Below are positions 46,658 to 58,627 of a stretch of DNA of 61,690 nt, in pieces. This DNA comes from Hofstenia miamia (Eukaryota > Xenacoelomorpha > Acoela): positions 1,399,490-1,461,179 of the forward strand of contig SCFE01000061.1 in NCBI GenBank assembly GCA_004352715.1, read 5' to 3'. The notes beneath the pieces were generated by a model. The model did no database searches and had not been told where the DNA came from. It was given only the letters and a program-made list of their open reading frames with translations. The position numbers were made by a program, and so were the translations under genes. Each line of letters begins with the position of its first letter. The first letter of the stretch is position 1.

Positions 46658-46925
46658 CTAATTGGAAGACACGGAACGATTTCGAACAATTTTATTACCT
46701 ACTTCAATTTCTGAAAACTTCTGATAGGCTTTCACGATATCCAAATTATCGTACTTTTGCAGAGATTCCTCTGAATTATCTAGTGGGCTTTGAAATTCAA
46801 CTTTATCAACATGTTGATTATAAGGACTCGGGAGAGTCCTTATGAGATTTCAAAGCATAAAAAAAAGACTATTTCGATTAAATCCTTCAACAGCGCCTAA
46901 AATACCCAAACTATTAGAAAAACGC
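46658..46925 (-). pseudogene. Decayed coding sequence of unknown origin
   Basis: One minus-strand frame reads LRFSNSLGILGAVEGFNRNS LFFML, a TGA, then NLIRTLPSPYNQHVDKVEFQ, SPLDNSEESLQKYDNLDIVK and AYQKFSEIEVGNKIVRNRSV SSN before TAG. The later part is strongly protein-like. GTAATA after GAAGTAG (46699/46698) and AG at 46840-46839 would frame it as a 140-nt exon. Upstream, KCAVLMNAVDCVF in another frame suggests decay by frameshift, favouring an old retroelement. No family recognised. Confidence 0.4.
46821..46842. other. Perfect 9-bp stem, 4-base loop hairpin
   Basis: TAAGGACTC GGGA GAGTCCTTA. Located at the possible acceptor of the open frame above. There is no T-run after it and no known role. 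Confidence 0.8.
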
Positions 46926-47462
46926 AATCAACCGCATTCATAAGAACTGCACATTTGAAAAAATCAGATTTTCATGATGTTACTGTTATCAGACGTTGTC
47001 CAAGGGATGAATCCGTAAATTATCAGACATTCTCTTTGATACCTTGTTAATATGATGTGGTTGATCTACAGATGACTATCGCACTTGCAAAATATGCCTG
47101 AGCAGAGTATTTGCCTAGCTTCTATGTGACTGGGTGTTTTCCAGGCTCGCTCTGGTGCTCAAATCTAGTGACTCATTAAATAATGAATAGTTATATTTTT
47201 GATAATTTGTGTCTAGATTTCAGGGGGCATGGCCCCTTCGAATCCACTAAATGGAACTACTGACTAGAACAGAAACAAACTGGAATAATCATTAGATATG
47301 AAGTTGAAATACACTTGGCCCAAGTCAGAATAAAAGCATACCAAAATTCTATTATGTGTACTGTACTTTAGCAGTTTCAACCAAACCAATTATAGCACTA
47401 GCACGTGTCTGAACTGAATGGCAATTTCAACTTACACTATAGTCAATCTAACGAAATATTAG

Positions 47463-47690
47463 TAGGGTTATGTGGGATCATTCAATCTCATAGAATATAC
47501 TGGTCTCAGTCCCAAGAAATTGGAACCGAAAATGAAGACTCTGGAACCCTGGATTTCAGAATTTTCTCATAATTTTGATCAAAATTAGAAAATATTATGG
47601 GATTGGGATGAGAACAAATCGAATGGGACTAAAAGAGACTGAAATCAGTAAAATCAGGCCCCACAGAACCCTAACCACGAACCCTAACCA
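47463..47690. mobile_element. Palindromic MITE-like element
   Basis: Imperfect inverted repeat centred on AATTTTGATCAAAATT (47571-47586). The left end TAGGGTTATGTGGG pairs with the right end read in reverse, TAGGGTTCTGTGGGG; GTCTCAGTCCCA pairs with TGGGACTAAAAGAGAC. The sides are built of degenerate GGGATT/GGGACT words. Right of it, two ACCCTAACC words follow. No reading frame; the transposon superfamily is not determinable. Confidence 0.6.
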
Positions 47691-47902
47691 CTAGCTCTAA
47701 GATTTATGGAAATATAAAGAAATTAATGGTAAAATATGGAAATGATTTTAAAATAGTTGTGGAAATGGAATGGAAATGGAAGACTACCGCATTTCCATAT
47801 GCAATCCTGAATGTTTTCCAATACCGATTTCGCCAAAAAAATATTTTGTAAAATTTATATTAGAGTAAAACATTGGAATGTGGGAAATTTTAATTTTGTC
47901 CC

Positions 47903-47922
47903 TATATATATATATATATATA
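47903..47922. repeat. (TA)n microsatellite
   Basis: Short pure AT run. Confidence 0.9.
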
Positions 47923-48256
47923 CAATAGTAATATATTTCCAAACTTTAATCTAAGGGAAGGGATACAGTAAGCCCAGCTTAGAATCAAATTTTACTGCAA
48001 ACCGACACTGAAAATTACCACAAACATGCAATTTGTACTCACTAATACGTATACTAACTTCAATTAAGGTTAGTATGTTATAAACAGAAGTGTCATGGAA
48101 TTCTCATAAAGATTGTGTGCGGATGAAGCATAAGCATAATACATGTATATTAAAAACAGAAAACCTTGGGTTTTGTAAATTATCGTTATAAATGATGCGA
48201 AATCTATGCCACAGACAAAGACAATTTTTATAAGCAAATATCAAAATTTTGTATTT

Positions 48257-48318
48257 GAAGCATCAAGCTTCAAATATAATTGTGGTATTTTATGATTGAG
48301 CTTTGAGCGTCAAGCTCT
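48257..48318. other. Two adjacent hairpins
   Basis: TATTTGAAGC ATCAA GCTTCAAATA (10-bp perfect stem) followed by GAGCTT TGAGCGTC AAGCTC (6-bp stem). Could be a small foldback or chance in AT-rich DNA. Confidence 0.6.
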
Positions 48319-48319
48319 C

Positions 48320-50815
48320 TAGTTAAGACAAGGATTTTTACCCAATTATGAACTATCACATAACAGTAATTAGCTAGCTTTGCCAAAAATCAAATGGATT
48401 TCTATTGCTTACGGTATTAGTTCATATAATCATTGTATACATATACAAACACATTACTATCTCCTAATATTTATATTTTCAAAAATACAAAAACTGCATA
48501 AATATAGCTTAACTAACTTCTCTACTGCCATGTTTAGCATTTAAATTTTGGATACTTAATTTCTGAAGATACAATTATTGTGTTTTACATAAACTAGTAA
48601 AGTTCTTTAAAAGCATGAATATCTATTTATTTGTGGAACATTCAATACTCTAATGGAATTTTTTCAAAACAATTCCATTTTCGAGGAAGAATTGCTGACA
48701 AGCTGCATTATGTATTTTAATTTATCTGTATTAATAATTGATTTTCAATTTTATCATTCTTAATTAAATTCTGTGTTGGAATAGTTTTGCGTTGATATTA
48801 TAGTAGATGTACATTGAAAATTGATCCTTGGTTTTGAATGTGTATTTGTGAATGTTAACAAAAGTTGTATCAAAGAACCAAATGACTACAAATGTTTATT
48901 CAATAATACAACTCCTTGACGAAAGAAACCGATTAATATTTGTGTTTTCTTACTAAACTATATAAAATATTAAAACTATTTCATTAATGAAATTTAGTAT
49001 CATTTTGTAAAACACAAGATAGACATTAAAAATTAGTGCAATTTTTAAAACTACAATGAATATCAACAAGCTTTTAGGCATAGAAGTTTAGACTTGGTCA
49101 AATTCTGGAAACACTTGGTTTCCCCTTCAAAAACCTGATCAAATCCATGAAACTCTTTAGAATTGATTTGATGCTTCACTATCAGCGTCTGGGTTGCATG
49201 GAGTCATTGAAGTTGAGAAATTTTGTGATCTGCAAACCAAGCTGAGATTTTGTGGCAATTAATAGTGTATTGCCCTGTTGATAGATATACATTACATTGG
49301 TAGGATATGCAAATTATTCAACTCAATCATTACTTGTTACTATAAATGTTTTATTTTATGTAACATAGAAAAACTCAATTATTTGGCTTCTTTTGCCCAG
49401 CCCAGGGCTGTATATTGCCTGCCAGCATTAATGAGAGCGTGGTGGTGTTCAAAAATATTTTTAGTACTTGAAAAATTGCACATTTTTTTAATTTAGTATA
49501 CAGTATAAAGAGTTGTGGTTATAATAATTATAATAATTGAATAAATTCTGCAAAATGAAACCATAATAAACATAAATTCAACTCATTTAAAACAATTTAC
49601 AAAACTGGATCGAAAATTTTAACTCCTGCAATAGTTTCATTAATTTTTTAATTCTTTTAATTAAAAAGTTTTCTTAAATTATTATAAATGATCCATTTCA
49701 TTTGTTAACCAATAGCAGAATTTCAACTAATGCATTAATTCCTGTTAAGCATTTCAACATTTGTTTAGCAAACATCAAAGTTAATGTTCTATTAAAATTA
49801 TAACAATTGAATAAAATTGAACTCATAATTTGTTTGAAATTTGAGATAATTTTGAATTATTGAAGTAAACAGTTCTTAGCCTTAGAACTAGAGAAATTAA
49901 TGAATATTTGGGCAAAAATTTGGTAGATAGTGTTGGTAACTTATGTTTTAGGCATGCAAAATAAATGAAAATTTAATGTTAATTATTAATTGGCAAATTC
50001 AATCGGTAGAATATTTTAGTAAATGATTAGAAATTTTATGACTTTGCAAGGCAAATGAATTGACTTAAATAAAACAATTTGTTGGATTTAGAAGGCCTTA
50101 GCTAGTTTAAAAACGTTGACTATTTATATTAACATCAATCTCCACAACAACACCCAACCCCGCCATTTAACTTTAGTTTGAATTATGTTGTTCTTCATAG
50201 CAGCACTACAAACTTGGAATACTCGGAAAATTAATGTCAAAATATGGGTTTTTTGAAATATTTTAAATATTGGTTTTAAGCTGTTGAAAATGATAGAATT
50301 AATTAGAATAATTAATTAACTCATCAATTCTAATTTCGTCTTTATTTGGTATATTTTTTTGGTACTAACAATAATTATTAGTTTTTTTTAAATTTTGGAG
50401 ACTACACCCTCGTTTGAAAAAGAATACATTCATGAAATTCGCAGACACTTAGAAATATTTTATAAGGCGGCTATAACTCTAAATATAAGTTAGGAAAGGT
50501 CATCACTTCTCACTAAGAGAAATCTAAAACTTTTTGAGGATTAATTAAAATATAAATAGGGGGAGAAAATCCAGCTCTGAGCTGAATATAGTTAAGAAAT
50601 GATGGATAACAAAAAATCAAAATATATAACTCCCTTAGCAGTTGAACATAGTCACATTTTGAAATCAGGGAGAATTTGACAATTTGCCTGCAAAATGTAA
50701 TTTAATATATTTAGAATGCTTTAAGCGATTAAATTTTCTTCCTTCATCTATGTTAAGTATTAAGTTACAATAAATGACCTTGAAAATAATAAATTTGAAT
50801 ATTGAGTTTTGTTAG
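48320..50815. other. Mostly non-coding AT-rich stretch
   Basis: 49080-49270 and 49380-49450 are somewhat GC-richer and contain short open frames, but with no consistent splice pair or motif. Nothing else supportable. Confidence 0.5.
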
Positions 50816-50817
50816 TT

Positions 50818-51070
50818 TCATATGTTATCGTAAAACTCAACCTCTCGCTTGATGTTAGTTGGGGACTGGGGGTCTTCTGCTTTTGATTCCTGCCTTTCAA
50901 ATGATGATGCATTAGACACACTGTTATGACGGATCATTGGACTAATGGGTGTTGGACTGAATTGAGTAGCTAAGAGCCCAATTGCACCAATAGCGCGGAA
51001 GGTCTTTGGAATTTCACGATTACCAAATACAGCTTCTTCATTTGGAATGATACCTGATTGTGCGCCAATC
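50818..51070 (-). CDS. Terminal coding exon of an unidentified gene
   Basis: Minus strand, 253 nt. Acceptor CACGCGTATTTTAG, then one base and 83 open codons to TGA at 50820-50818. The protein reads IGAQSGIIPNEEAVFGNREI, PKTFRAIGAIGLLATQFSPT, PISPMIRHNSVSNASSFERQ, ESKAEDPQSPTNIKREVEFY, DNI. The first third is globular in character; the rest is Ser/Pro-rich and probably disordered, with phosphorylation-like RHNSVS and SPT sites and a charged end. Exon GC content is well above both flanks and the other frames contain stops. The upstream exon must end in phase 2. I do not recognise the family. Confidence 0.8.
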
Positions 51071-53780
51071 CTAAAATACGCGTGAACTATTTAAAGTTTG
51101 GCTACAAAATACAATTTTTAAAGATTCGATTTTTTCTAAACCATTGGTTGCTTGTTCCAGCCATTCGTCGTTAAAAATATTCGCAATTCACGTAGTTTTT
51201 AATTGTGCATTGTCACAGGCACAAAGAATTACAAACGCCTGTGCCCGGGAAATTTTATTCCTTTAAAAATAGTTTTTAAACGATCTTAATGTTTACTATA
51301 TTTTGCATACTTGGAACTTTCTGTTAATAAATAGTTAGAATATGAATTGCAGAACTGTATTATTTTAGTTCAAAAGTTTGCGATTTCAGGCATTGTATAT
51401 AAGATGCCTTAAAACATTTATCGGTTTACTAATTAAAGGAAAGATGATGATATTTAAAGAAAAGTCTAATCAGAATAACTTTGTTTTACTTTGGAAAACT
51501 TTGCAAAGGATACTGAAAATGCATTTAATGAGGACTCGTAAATTTTGTCTTAACTCAAAGTGGTCGTTAAATAGGTAAGCCCTTAAATGAGGACAATCTG
51601 TGTTCTATAAAAATTTAGTAGTGATAGAAGGCCATATTTTAGGAATGGAATAGAAGACTTACTTCTTATGAAGATTTTAATATTCAATGTGTGCAAAAAA
51701 ATAGATGGCTTGTGAATACTGAATATAAAATGAAACACTTAAAGCATAATGTAGGAAAGATGGTTTCTTGACTGCCAATTTCATATCTTCATTGATTTTT
51801 TACGAATCTCATCTCACAAGTGCAAGCAAATAAAATGCATAATTATGAAGTAAAAGGAAAATTATAATTAATTTTAACGTTGCATACAATACGTTTATAA
51901 AGGCAGTCCATTTTGATACTTTTGGGAGGAGTCAAATAAATCAATATTAATATTCTCCAGACATTTAGCTCTTGTAGGCAGTTTTAAAGAGACACTTAAC
52001 TCAAATTGAACATTAGAGTTTCAAAGAAAGTTTATGAAGGGAAGATTTAATAAATAAAGTTTAATTAGATTAGTCAAATGCTGAGGTTAAGTTAGGAAGA
52101 AGAGCTAAAGATTATATACAAAGAATTGCTAAGCAAACGTATGCAAATTAGACAAATGACCTAACATTCCATTGATATCAATGTCAAAATCAAATTTTAT
52201 CTCTATACTCTAGTTAAAAACAGATAATGAATTTGGTCAAGGTTGAGAAATTCTTGAATTTCTCACCTAAAACTGCAATAAGTATGAGAAATATTTTTAC
52301 CTTCATTTTATACATGTAATACTTATTCTATATTATATATTCTTACTAGCAAAGAGTAAAAAACAAGGAAGAAAATATACTAGAGATATGCTATGTAAAT
52401 TCATTTTATTGATGCATTTTATAAAATTATGGGCCATTTTTAGAATACAATAGTGCGGCAAGTTAAACATTAATTAATTCATTTTCATAATCTGGTCATA
52501 TATTGAGATTTACTGCTTCTATAATTTATTTCTGCAAACTATTTGACGTACAAAACACGTTAAAATATATCTTAAAACAAAGAGCACAATATCTAGAAAT
52601 ACAAAAATGCTAGTTCAGAAGTAAACAGCATAAAGCCTCGTGTTTCAATATTATGAAAGAAAAGATACTCTAAAACTTTAATCAATTAAATGTTAAGTTT
52701 CGAGAAATGATGAATTTATAATTAAAATTGATAATTCAGGATATCAAATCTGGGGAGATATTAGAAATTGCTAAAATCAGATCCGATTCAGAACTGTTTA
52801 TTGGAATTTGGAATTTTCGGAAATTAGGTCTACATTTTTCAAACGCATTTCAGATTTCATTCGTAAGATTCAAATCATGCTATCTGTAAAAAAAATCGAA
52901 AAAATTGGTTTCAAAATTAAATTTAAAAATATTTTGTCGCATTCATCGAAGTTCGGCTTAAAGAATGTAAGAATTATGTACAAAAATTCAAATAAAAAAG
53001 TAAAATATGAGTTTGATCATTATTTTCTAAATACAATAGTTTATTCACAAAAACAATAAAATAAAGGATGTTTAATAACATTTTGCATTTAAAAAAGATT
53101 GAAAACATTGTTAGTTTGTTTCAAATAGCAACCAAGAAATAATAAAAATTAACTCCTTAGATTTACAAAGCTTTGTAGTGCGATATCTGTTGTAATTGCA
53201 AGATAACACTAAAATGGAATTAAAGCCATTATTATATATGTAAATCTTCCACGATATACTTAAGCATTTGTTCATAACAATGTTTTTAAGTTGAGGTCAC
53301 AATGGCTCATTGGGCCAAACTGCAAGCTTCGATTTGAGAGTTGTTTCCTCCCCAACGAATATTGAGCGAGCTTTCGAATCGTAACAGTGACACGAAAGGT
53401 CACTTTTCAAAAAAACACTTGAGAAAGTTTGAAACGTGCAGTTTTATTGCAAAATGTATTGCGTAAATTAGCAAATGCTATGTATATCACTGATGATATC
53501 AACATTGTAACAGGAATATTTCTATTCCGCACTATAGTATTGTATAGTCATAAATATAAAGAGCGGTGTAGCAATGGTAAAAAAAGCCTATCTTAACTTT
53601 ACGGTTGTTATTGAAAACATAACGTTAAATTTAGTACCTAAATTCACAGTAGACATAGTTAATATAATAATTTTTGTGAAAATTGCAATTACTTTGAAGT
53701 TGGGTGAGAAGATAATTTCCGGTCTTAAATTGAAAGACAACTTTTTTTATTTTCAGCAACACCAATTTTTGAATAGAGTC
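51071..53780. other. Probable upstream intron of the 50818-51070 gene
   Basis: AT-rich with no convincing exon. CACAGGC...GCCTGTG at 51213-51235 is a 7-bp stem. 53290-53410 is a GC-richer island (GGTCACAATGGCTCATTGGG) with a short minus-strand open frame VSLLRFESSLNIRWGGNNSQ but no good acceptor. The preceding exon was not found. Confidence 0.45.
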
Positions 53781-53787
53781 AACTTAC

Positions 53788-53887
53788 AATGGTAAAGTAA
53801 TAGTTGTAAATGGCCGTGATTTTAGGCTCATCGCCTAAGTCCCCACTAATGCGCCCAAACCAATCCCAGCCCAGATCCAACTCAAAT
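53788..53887 (-). CDS. Weak exon candidate, 100 nt
   Basis: Minus strand: FELDLGWDWFGRISGDLGDE PKITAIYNYYFTI, open to a canonical GTAAGT donor at 53787. The acceptor (TCATAAAG) is poor, and the GC-rich part is made of degenerate CCCA/TGGG words such as CCCAAACCAATCCCAGCCC, which suggests a repeat island. Its phase does not fit the exon at 50818-51070. Confidence 0.2.
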
Positions 53888-54007
53888 CTTTATGAGGTCG
53901 AACTCTCAAAGAAATTAGAATTCAAAAATTCTAGTAGTGTTATTAATGCGAATTCTGTCAAATATCATAAAACTTGCTAATCTCGATAGACAGTTCTTCT
54001 CCAAAGC

Positions 54008-54009
<2 letters not shown>

Positions 54010-54056
<47 letters not shown>

Positions 54057-54201
54057 AATATATATTAATACATATGTATATATACCCCCAATTTACACAT
54101 ATATAATTTAAATGTATCTAAATATATACATATATAAATACATACACATATATAAATGTATATATATATACATATACAAATATATATATATATATACATA
54201 T

Positions 54202-54235
<34 letters not shown>

Positions 54236-54335
54236 TATATATCTACCCCAATTTACATATATATAATTTAAATATATGTATATATATATATATATATATA
54301 TACATTTAAATTATATATATGTAAATATGCATATA
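54010..54335. repeat. Complex TA-rich tract with a cruciform-capable palindrome
   Basis: (TA)n at 54010-54052 and others to 54301. The unit CCCCAATTTACACATATATA recurs at 54246 as CCCCAATTTACATATATATA, and an inverted copy lies at 54303-54328 (TTTAAATTATATATATGTAA). 54250-54328 therefore folds as a ~23-bp stem around a (TA)n core. Confidence 0.8.
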
Positions 54336-54339
54336 TAAG

Positions 54340-56294
54340 TTGAAGATCAGTCAATTTTGGATGTGTGCTCTAAAATATAATGAGCATTTCTTCTTATGCA
54401 TTTATAATTCTCTTTGCTCTAACAAGATCTACACTTACAGATGTATAATCTTTGTTCTGTTAAAAATTCGTTCAAATTTTTTATGGACCCTTTTCAGCAC
54501 AAAAAGCAATCTCTTAAATTATTTTTGTTTGAAATTTATGTTTTGTAAAAAAACATGTTATTAGCTAAAGCATTTGAACGCCTTCCATTGAAAACAAAAT
54601 GATAAACTTGCCAAGAAAATTTTGAAAGTGTTGCAATTACTTTTAGCCCAAATAGTAATTTTAATTAAAATGTACTATAAATAGTTTATTTGCTTTCTAC
54701 ATTCTCAATATTCTGGTTAAAATAGACAATAATCATTTCTTTTAAATCCATTTTCACATTTCTGTCCTGCATAATTCACCACGCAAGTTATTTCATTAAA
54801 ACTAAAATGTTGCAATAGCTTTGAACGAGACTGCATATATAATATAGGTGAACAGATCAACACATATATATGTATAATACGCACTGCCTATTTATTTATG
54901 TATTGAGTTGTAAAAGTAATTACTTAGAATGAGAAAAAATTGCTAGCCAGCACTGTTCATATTTATTGATTTAGAAAGATTTAGTTGTGTTTAATGTTTT
55001 TATAAAAGTATAGAAAAGGACAAAGCAACACAAGCTGTTCCTACAAGTTTGTTAGTTTATCCTAGAAAATTATAGTGCCGCATTTATTGAACACAATTCA
55101 TTATTACAAAATACTTGGAACTGCGTAAAAACGAAGTATATTTACAATTAATTTGCGTCAGATAGATTAGTAAAATATTAAAATAATGTATGAACATAAA
55201 TCTTAATAAATGTGTAAAACACGAAAATATTGCTAAGAACATGCGGTTTGTTATAAGAGAAATGTGGTTTGTAACTGATATGTTATGATCGAATTGATTG
55301 ATTTTTGAAAAAAATTTTGTTTCAGAAGGTCAGCCAAATTTATTCTGTAAAATTGCTAAATTTATAATTTAAAAACTCTATTTTTAGATTAAATGCTTTT
55401 GATTGCTCTATGTAACACCATATAATTATTAACGTGCATACCATATAGTATATACTTAGGAGTAATTCGGATGTTTTAGAAGAATTCAGTGCAGATGCAG
55501 CGCTTCACCAACTTAAAAAATTAAATTGTAAGAAGTAATAAGATAAAGTAATTTTATTAGCAGATGTTCTCGTGTTACTTTGAAAAGGCAAGGTTTTCTT
55601 TTTTACTTGTATCTCGCTAAGCATTGAAAGCTTTACACTAGGAGTTTGCTAATGCGTTTTTAGAAAATTAGTCATTTAAAATTAACAACGAAGTAATTTT
55701 AAAACAGAAAGAAGCAAATGAGAAAATGCTTCTAAATATTATGGGTAAAATTTCAATAGCCCCTTTTCAAAAAAATTCCTAATTGTTAAAACAAAATCAA
55801 TTTGTTACCAAAATTGGAGATTTTACACAACTTTATGATTTAAACTATTAATCAAGTGAAAAAGTTGAATCCCATGAATAAGTTGTACTATGGATATGAA
55901 ATCTGTCTCAAATATCAAAATTAGGTATATATATTTCGAATAATTACGTACTTTGTGCGAATTAGCATGTAGATTTTGAGATTTTGTTAAAACCCTGCTA
56001 TCTATTTATGTAATGTTTTTATCTTCTAAATATTTAAAGACCTGCAAAATTCACTATGTAGGAATGTTAAGGAAGAAGGGTTAATATATTAATAGTATTA
56101 GAAGAACTAGGGCTTCATGAGTATTTGAAATTACCTTAAATAGCATCAATTTTCCTCAATTTTTGCCTGTAATACCGAAGAATTTATTGACATTTCAATA
56201 CTTATCTCAAATTTTAAGTCTGGTTTCTTTAATTTAGTTCAACATGTTGTATTTCTGTCGTACATTTATAAAACTGTGTATGCTCAGTCTAATG
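54340..56294. other. AT-rich non-coding stretch
   Basis: No recognisable gene, splice pair or transposon structure. Confidence 0.55.
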
Positions 56295-56327
56295 AAAAAA
56301 TATGTCTAATTATAATTGTAACACGAC

Positions 56328-56395
56328 TCAAACTCTTGAGTTAGGGCTCTAACTCGACTCGAGCCTAAAAAATTGACTCGCAATTTCCTAAGAAG
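56328..56395. repeat. Degenerate CGAGT/ACTCG-word island with hairpin (copy at 57495-57562)
   Basis: ACACGACTCAAACTCTTGAG then TTAGGGCTCTAACTCGACTC. GAGTTAG GGCT CTAACTC is a perfect 7-bp stem. Similar words occur at 43330-43455 (GAGGTTCGAGTAGAG) and 14870-14895. Confidence 0.6.
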
Positions 56396-57312
56396 AACAT
56401 AGGTCAAATATTTCGCTTGAGGTTTGTTCTATTAAAAGTGTGTTTTTAAACATTTCACTCTTAATATAAATGTACGATCATTATTTAGGTCAAGGTGCAC
56501 TAAAAATGACAGTTTGCTACACTTCCTTTTGAAAGTACATCATAGGTTTCTAATACAATTTTGTAATTTCTACATGCTTAGTTCAAAGAAATATCATCTA
56601 TGTTCATTTTATCAAATCAATTTCGAAAATAATTACAAAAGATGTCTGATTGCCTATAGCATTTTTTTCAGAAATCGAAAAATTGTTCTGTCTTAGTATT
56701 TTGGTACTTAATAATTAATATAATTTATTTTTTGTTACACATTATAGCAAATTTGTGTTAAGAACCTCTAACATCTTTTTGAGTACTTAATCATAAGGAA
56801 GGCAAATTCATTGAAAAAAATTCTACCAAACAAAAGTCTTAGCCTTAAATCACCTGGCGTCTATTTTAAAGGAAAAAAGTTTTTTCCACATTTACAAATA
56901 ATTTTCTCTAAACCTATTAGTAAATTTGAAAATAGTTTGCATATAGTTTGACTTTGATATTTTTCTATAGATGATTTTTTCAATAAAACTATCTATACAT
57001 TTTGTTGGAGAATCCTTATTAAATAGAAGCCTATAAATATTATTACTAACAGATACTTTACTGCAAGCATATTTGACAGTTTGTTTACACATTTACATGG
57101 AATTTTTCCAAACCTATTAACAAATATGAAAATGTTAAGCATTGGGCAGATCTATTGGGGAACATGTTTTAATCTAATGTTGAAAATTTCTACTAAAGCG
57201 TATTGCTGTCCTGAAGTTGTTGAAAAGATTAGCAATTTTTCTTTGAAAATCTTGAATACTTTGAAAAAATGTAAATTCTCCCTATACCTAATGTTCATGT
57301 ATTTATAAGGCT

Positions 57313-57460
57313 TTCAGCCCATGGAAGTAATAAAGAACTGTGACTCTTTGTTGATATTTGCAAAGATATCCCAAACCAATTGAGGCTTGCCATGCGCAAC
57401 AGTACGCATCGATGGGACAGAGCCTGATCTCGAAAAGAAAAGGGGGACTCCCCTCTATCA
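57313..57460. other. GC-richer segment with several open frames (copy at 58480-58627)
   Basis: Minus strand: RSGSVPSMRTVAHGKPQLVW then DIFANINKESQFFITSMG and stop; + strand: ICKDIPNQLRLAMRNSTHRW. Neither is accompanied by decisive splice signals. It follows the dispersed repeat at 57195-57313, so it may be part of the same old element. Confidence 0.3.
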
Positions 57461-58627
57461 NAAAAAATATGTCTAATTATAATTGTAACACGACTCAAAC
57501 TCTTGAGTTAGGGCTCTAACTCGACTCGAGCCTAAAAAATTGACTCGCAATTTCCTAAGAAGAACATAGGTCAAATATTTCGCTTGAGGTTTGTTCTATT
57601 AAAAGTGTGTTTTTAAACATTTCACTCTTAATATAAATGTACGATCATTATTTAGGTCAAGGTGCACTAAAAATGACAGTTTGCTACACTTCCTTTTGAA
57701 AGTACATCATAGGTTTCTAATACAATTTTGTAATTTCTACATGCTTAGTTCAAAGAAATATCATCTATGTTCATTTTATCAAATCAATTTCGAAAATAAT
57801 TACAAAAGATGTCTGATTGCCTATAGCATTTTTTTCAGAAATCGAAAAATTGTTCTGTCTTAGTATTTTGGTACTTAATAATTAATATAATTTATTTTTT
57901 GTTACACATTATAGCAAATTTGTGTTAAGAACCTCTAACATCTTTTTGAGTACTTAATCATAAGGAAGGCAAATTCATTGAAAAAAATTCTACCAAACAA
58001 AAGTCTTAGCCTTAAATCACCTGGCGTCTATTTTAAAGGAAAAAAGTTTTTTCCACATTTACAAATAATTTTCTCTAAACCTATTAGTAAATTTGAAAAT
58101 AGTTTGCATATAGTTTGACTTTGATATTTTTCTATAGATGATTTTTTCAATAAAACTATCTATACATTTTGTTGGAGAATCCTTATTAAATAGAAGCCTA
58201 TAAATATTATTACTAACAGATACTTTACTGCAAGCATATTTGACAGTTTGTTTACACATTTACATGGAATTTTTCCAAACCTATTAACAAATATGAAAAT
58301 GTTAAGCATTGGGCAGATCTATTGGGGAACATGTTTTAATCTAATGTTGAAAATTTCTACTAAAGCGTATTGCTGTCCTGAAGTTGTTGAAAAGATTAGC
58401 AATTTTTCTTTGAAAATCTTGAATACTTTGAAAAAATGTAAATTCTCCCTATACCTAATGTTCATGTATTTATAAGGCTTTCAGCCCATGGAAGTAATAA
58501 AGAACTGTGACTCTTTGTTGATATTTGCAAAGATATCCCAAACCAATTGAGGCTTGCCATGCGCAACAGTACGCATCGATGGGACAGAGCCTGATCTCGA
58601 AAAGAAAAGGGGGACTCCCCTCTATCA

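Larger units (their letters stand above)
56295..58627. repeat. 1166-bp exact direct duplication separated by one N (57461)
   Basis: 56295-57460 and 57462-58627 have the same length and I see no difference. The first copy ends CTCTATCA at the N and the second continues into unique CTCTATCATGTGG. Two overlapping contigs joined without merging explain this. Annotations inside appear twice. Confidence 0.95.

Noticed and set aside
47676-47690. Interstitial telomeric sequence (two CCCTAACC words)
   Set aside because: Only two copies with other bases between; explained by the word composition of the adjacent MITE.
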